Source: Echinicola marina
GTDB taxonomy: Bacteria > Bacteroidota > Bacteroidia > Cytophagales > Cyclobacteriaceae
Assembly: GCF_020463795.1 (NCBI RefSeq)
Contig: NZ_CP080025.1
Coordinates: forward strand, 3,593,501 to 3,657,500
Length of the DNA stretch: 64,000 bases
Direction of reading: 5' to 3'
Under the pieces are notes generated by a model. The model saw only the letters and a list, made by a program, of their open reading frames with translations, was not told where the DNA came from and made no database searches. The position numbers were made by a program, and so were the translations under genes. Below, in pieces: positions 62,036 to 64,000 of this stretch (position 1 is the stretch's first letter; each line of letters starts with the position of its first letter).

Positions 62036-62854
62036 ATGTCAAAACTAAATATTATTGAGCCTTCAAAAGGTTGGAGGCTAATTGATTTAAATGAATTATG
62101 GAGGTATAAGGACCTATTATATTTCCTGACGGTAAGAGGCATTAAGGCCAGGTATGCCCAATCCATTTTAGGGATTGGCTGGGCAATTATCCAACCTCTA
62201 TTTACAACTCTGGTGTTTACGGTGGTTTTTGGGAATTTGGCCAAGGTGGATTCGGATGGTATGCCTTATATTCTCTTTTCATACTTGGCTTTATGGCCAT
62301 GGAGCTATTTTTCCGGAACCTTGACGGACTCCGCCAATAGCTTGGTGGCCAATGCAGGCATGATTACCAAGGTGTATTTCCCTAGGTTGATTCTGCCGCT
62401 ATCAGCCATATTTTCCAAATTATTGGACTTTATGATCTCTTTTGTAATCCTGCTGGGGCTCTTAATCTATTTTCAAGTGTTGCCAGGTTGGGAAATTATT
62501 TTCTTACCGGTTTTATTGCTTCAGCTCTTACTGACTTCATTGGGCATTGGTATGATCTTGTCTGCTATGGCGGTACAATACAGGGATGTGAAATATGCCC
62601 TGAGTTTTATTGTTCAGCTTCTTCTTTATGCTGCTCCAGTGGTTTACAGTACTATGGCAGTTCCTGAAGTTTGGAGGTTTGTTTATTCACTTAATCCAAT
62701 GGTGGGGGTAATAGAAGGCATCAGGGCCATGTTATTGGCCAGAGAAGTTCCCTGGGAATGGGTCTGGCCGGGAAGTTTAGTGTCAATTGGTCTTTTTACC
62801 TTTGGCTTATTCTACTTCAGAAAAATGGAAAAAGTCTTTGCGGATGTAGCCTAA
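62036..62854 (+). CDS. ABC-2 type polysaccharide export permease (Wzm/KpsM-like)
   Basis: A 272-residue inner-membrane protein with six helices. The N-terminal segment ELWRYKDLLYFLTVRGIKAR, then YAQSILGIGWAIIQPLFTTL, is the standard opening of Wzm/TagG-type permeases. Further hallmarks are ANAGMITKVYFPRLILPLSA and AVQYRDVKYALSFIVQLLLY. It exports undecaprenyl-linked O-antigen or capsule with the ATPase beginning at 63800. A methyltransferase gene is inserted between the two transporter genes. Confidence 0.95.
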   Translation: MSKLNIIEPSKGWRLIDLNELWRYKDLLYFLTVRGIKARYAQSILGIGWAIIQPLFTTLVFTVVFGNLAKVDSDGMPYILFSYLALWPWSYFSGTLTDSANSLVANAGMITKVYFPRLILPLSAIFSKLLDFMISFVILLGLLIYFQVLPGWEIIFLPVLLLQLLLTSLGIGMILSAMAVQYRDVKYALSFIVQLLLYAAPVVYSTMAVPEVWRFVYSLNPMVGVIEGIRAMLLAREVPWEWVWPGSLVSIGLFTFGLFYFRKMEKVFADVA

Positions 62855-63018
62855 TATAAATTTAAAGATTGATTTATTTACCTATAATTTAGAATCCAAG
62901 GTGCACAATTTCTAAATTATATATTTGTCATTTTATCCCAAATTTCAATTTTGCAAAATAGAAGCGTTTTATGTGTCTTGAGAGCTTAAAACGCTTATGA
63001 TTTTATAAGCCATTAATA

Positions 63019-63789
63019 ATGATAAAGAATAAATATTTTAAGGAAGTCTTAGATTCAGGTATGGCCGAAAGCGCATCTGGAGAAAAGATTAAGATACATT
63101 CTGGACTTTCCAAAGATGAAATAGAAGCAATTATTCAAATAATTAAGGAAAATGATTTAATTGTAAATACGATTGAAATAGGTTGTGCTTATGGTATCTC
63201 TACTTTAGCTATTTGTGAAGCTTTAGACGATAAAGAAAATGCGTTTCATACTGTTATAGATCCCTTTCAAGAATCTGACTGGAAAGGAGTAGGAATAAAC
63301 AATATTGAAAAAGCTGGATATAAGAAAATAGTTTTTGTTCAGGAATATTCGGAGATAGTTCTTCCTAAACTCCTTAATGACAATAAGCGATATGATTTTG
63401 CACTCATAGACGGTTATCACACATTTGAGCATACATTATTAGATTTTTTCTATTTGGAAAGAATGATAAGACCAGGAGGGATTATTGCAATAGATGATTC
63501 GAACTGGCCGAGTATAAGGAAAGCTATTTCTTATATATTAAATTTTGACAACATAAAATTGGAACGAATTGTTAAGGAGGATGTTGATTTTAAGGAAAAT
63601 TTAAGGGAAAAAACTTTTTTAACTTTAATAAAGGGGATTTATAAATTAATACCCTTTAAAAGAAAAAAATATTTTTTTACTGAAAGAATACATAATCCAC
63701 ATTCATTTGATATAAAGAATTCATCAATGGTTTTTTTAAGAAAGACCCATGATTCTGTTAGACATTGGAAATGGTTTGAGCAATTTTAA
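63019..63789 (+). CDS. class I SAM methyltransferase (Methyltransf_24 type)
   Basis: A 256-residue protein with NTIEIGCAYGISTLAICEAL (SAM motif I), FHTVIDPFQESDWKGVGINN, YDFALIDGYHTFEHTLLDFF and MIRPGGIIAIDDSNWPSIRK, all typical of Methyltransf_24. More AT-rich than the two export genes around it, so it was probably inserted later between permease and ATPase. It may methylate the terminal sugar, which in ABC-exported O-antigens can be a chain-ending signal read by the ATPase. Confidence 0.88.
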   Translation: MIKNKYFKEVLDSGMAESASGEKIKIHSGLSKDEIEAIIQIIKENDLIVNTIEIGCAYGISTLAICEALDDKENAFHTVIDPFQESDWKGVGINNIEKAGYKKIVFVQEYSEIVLPKLLNDNKRYDFALIDGYHTFEHTLLDFFYLERMIRPGGIIAIDDSNWPSIRKAISYILNFDNIKLERIVKEDVDFKENLREKTFLTLIKGIYKLIPFKRKKYFFTERIHNPHSFDIKNSSMVFLRKTHDSVRHWKWFEQF

Positions 63790-63799
63790 TTAAAGAGTT

Positions 63800-64000
63800 T
63801 TGAAGACCGTAATCAAAGTAGAAAACCTTTCTAAACGCTACCGCATCGGGCTTAAAGAAAAGAAAGCGGATACCTTAGCGCAGCAGTTAGTGAATACCAT
63901 CAAATATCCATTTCAGAACTTTCAGCGGATCAAAAACTTAGGCCGCTTTCAGGAGGATCAGGAAGAAGGTGTGCATTGGGCACTGAAAGATGTATCTTTT
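63800..64000 (+). CDS. ABC polysaccharide exporter ATPase (Wzt-like), 5' part
   Basis: The frame is open to the right edge. A TTG at 63800 starts KTVIKVENLSKRYRIGLKEK, the canonical opening of Wzt/TagH-type ATPases, followed by a charged insert and HWALKDVSF, the strand that precedes Walker A, which lies beyond the window. Partner of the 62036 permease. It cannot be told here whether it carries the C-terminal O-antigen-binding domain. Confidence 0.88.
   Translation, partial: MKTVIKVENLSKRYRIGLKEKKADTLAQQLVNTIKYPFQNFQRIKNLGRFQEDQEEGVHWALKDVSF

Overview
The window looks like a chromosomal segment of a Bacteroidota bacterium, most likely Cytophagales and perhaps Cyclobacteriaceae (the lower rank is inference). 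The evidence is a SusC/SusD pair, an STN-type TonB receptor with a DUF4249 lipoprotein, a DUF6520 peptide, TAnnTTTG-type promoters and an AT-rich base composition. No rRNA or tRNA gene was recognised.

Layout. (1) 1-2833 is the end of a surface-glycan O-acetylation locus: a partial MBOAT acyltransferase followed by two SGNH-type proteins. (2) 3002-9346 is an outer-membrane operon: exported protein, STN-TonB receptor, DUF4249 lipoprotein and a large exported protein carrying an orphan plug-like segment. (3) 9.7-18.6 kb holds ordinary single genes: pirin, thioesterase, a four-helix sensor protein, a DHFR-like reductase, a GT-C-like membrane protein, a DUF2135 lipoprotein, a beta-barrel protein and an aspartyl-protease-like protein. 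(4) 18.7-40 kb is an accessory island of small cassettes, nearly all on the minus strand: a toxin-antitoxin-SecB chaperone module, two HigBA-type modules, a VapBC-type module, orphan membrane and zinc-ribbon proteins, the TcmP/DUF5131 pair (plus strand), and a RecF-like ATPase with an unknown partner. They are separated by recurring multi-hairpin spacers and a few attC-like palindromes. IS110 (itself split by IS21) and IS1595 elements have landed in it. (5) 41.1-48.6 kb is a nutrient-uptake locus: TlpA-like protein, SusC and SusD, with SusC and SusD pushed 1.3 kb apart by dispersed repeats. (6) 49.2-56.1 kb is a repeat-rich zone with four toxin-antitoxin modules (VapBC, MntA-HepT, an almost identical VapBC copy, a second MntA-HepT), short palindromes and striking heptanucleotide repeats. 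(7) 56.2-64 kb is a second polysaccharide locus: complete MBOAT, SGNH protein, four methyltransferases, a glycosyltransferase and an ABC-2 export permease with the start of its ATPase.

The two ends of the window are therefore related envelope-glycan loci. The middle is a mosaic of stability and defence modules assembled among repeats. The most unusual signals are the conserved inter-cassette spacer architecture, hairpin families with fixed three-base loops but covarying stems, period-7 non-coding repeats, two toxin genes each broken at a homopolymer, a dispersed repeat inserted in frame into the MBOAT gene, and the undescribed-looking ATPase/partner pair at 36-38 kb.
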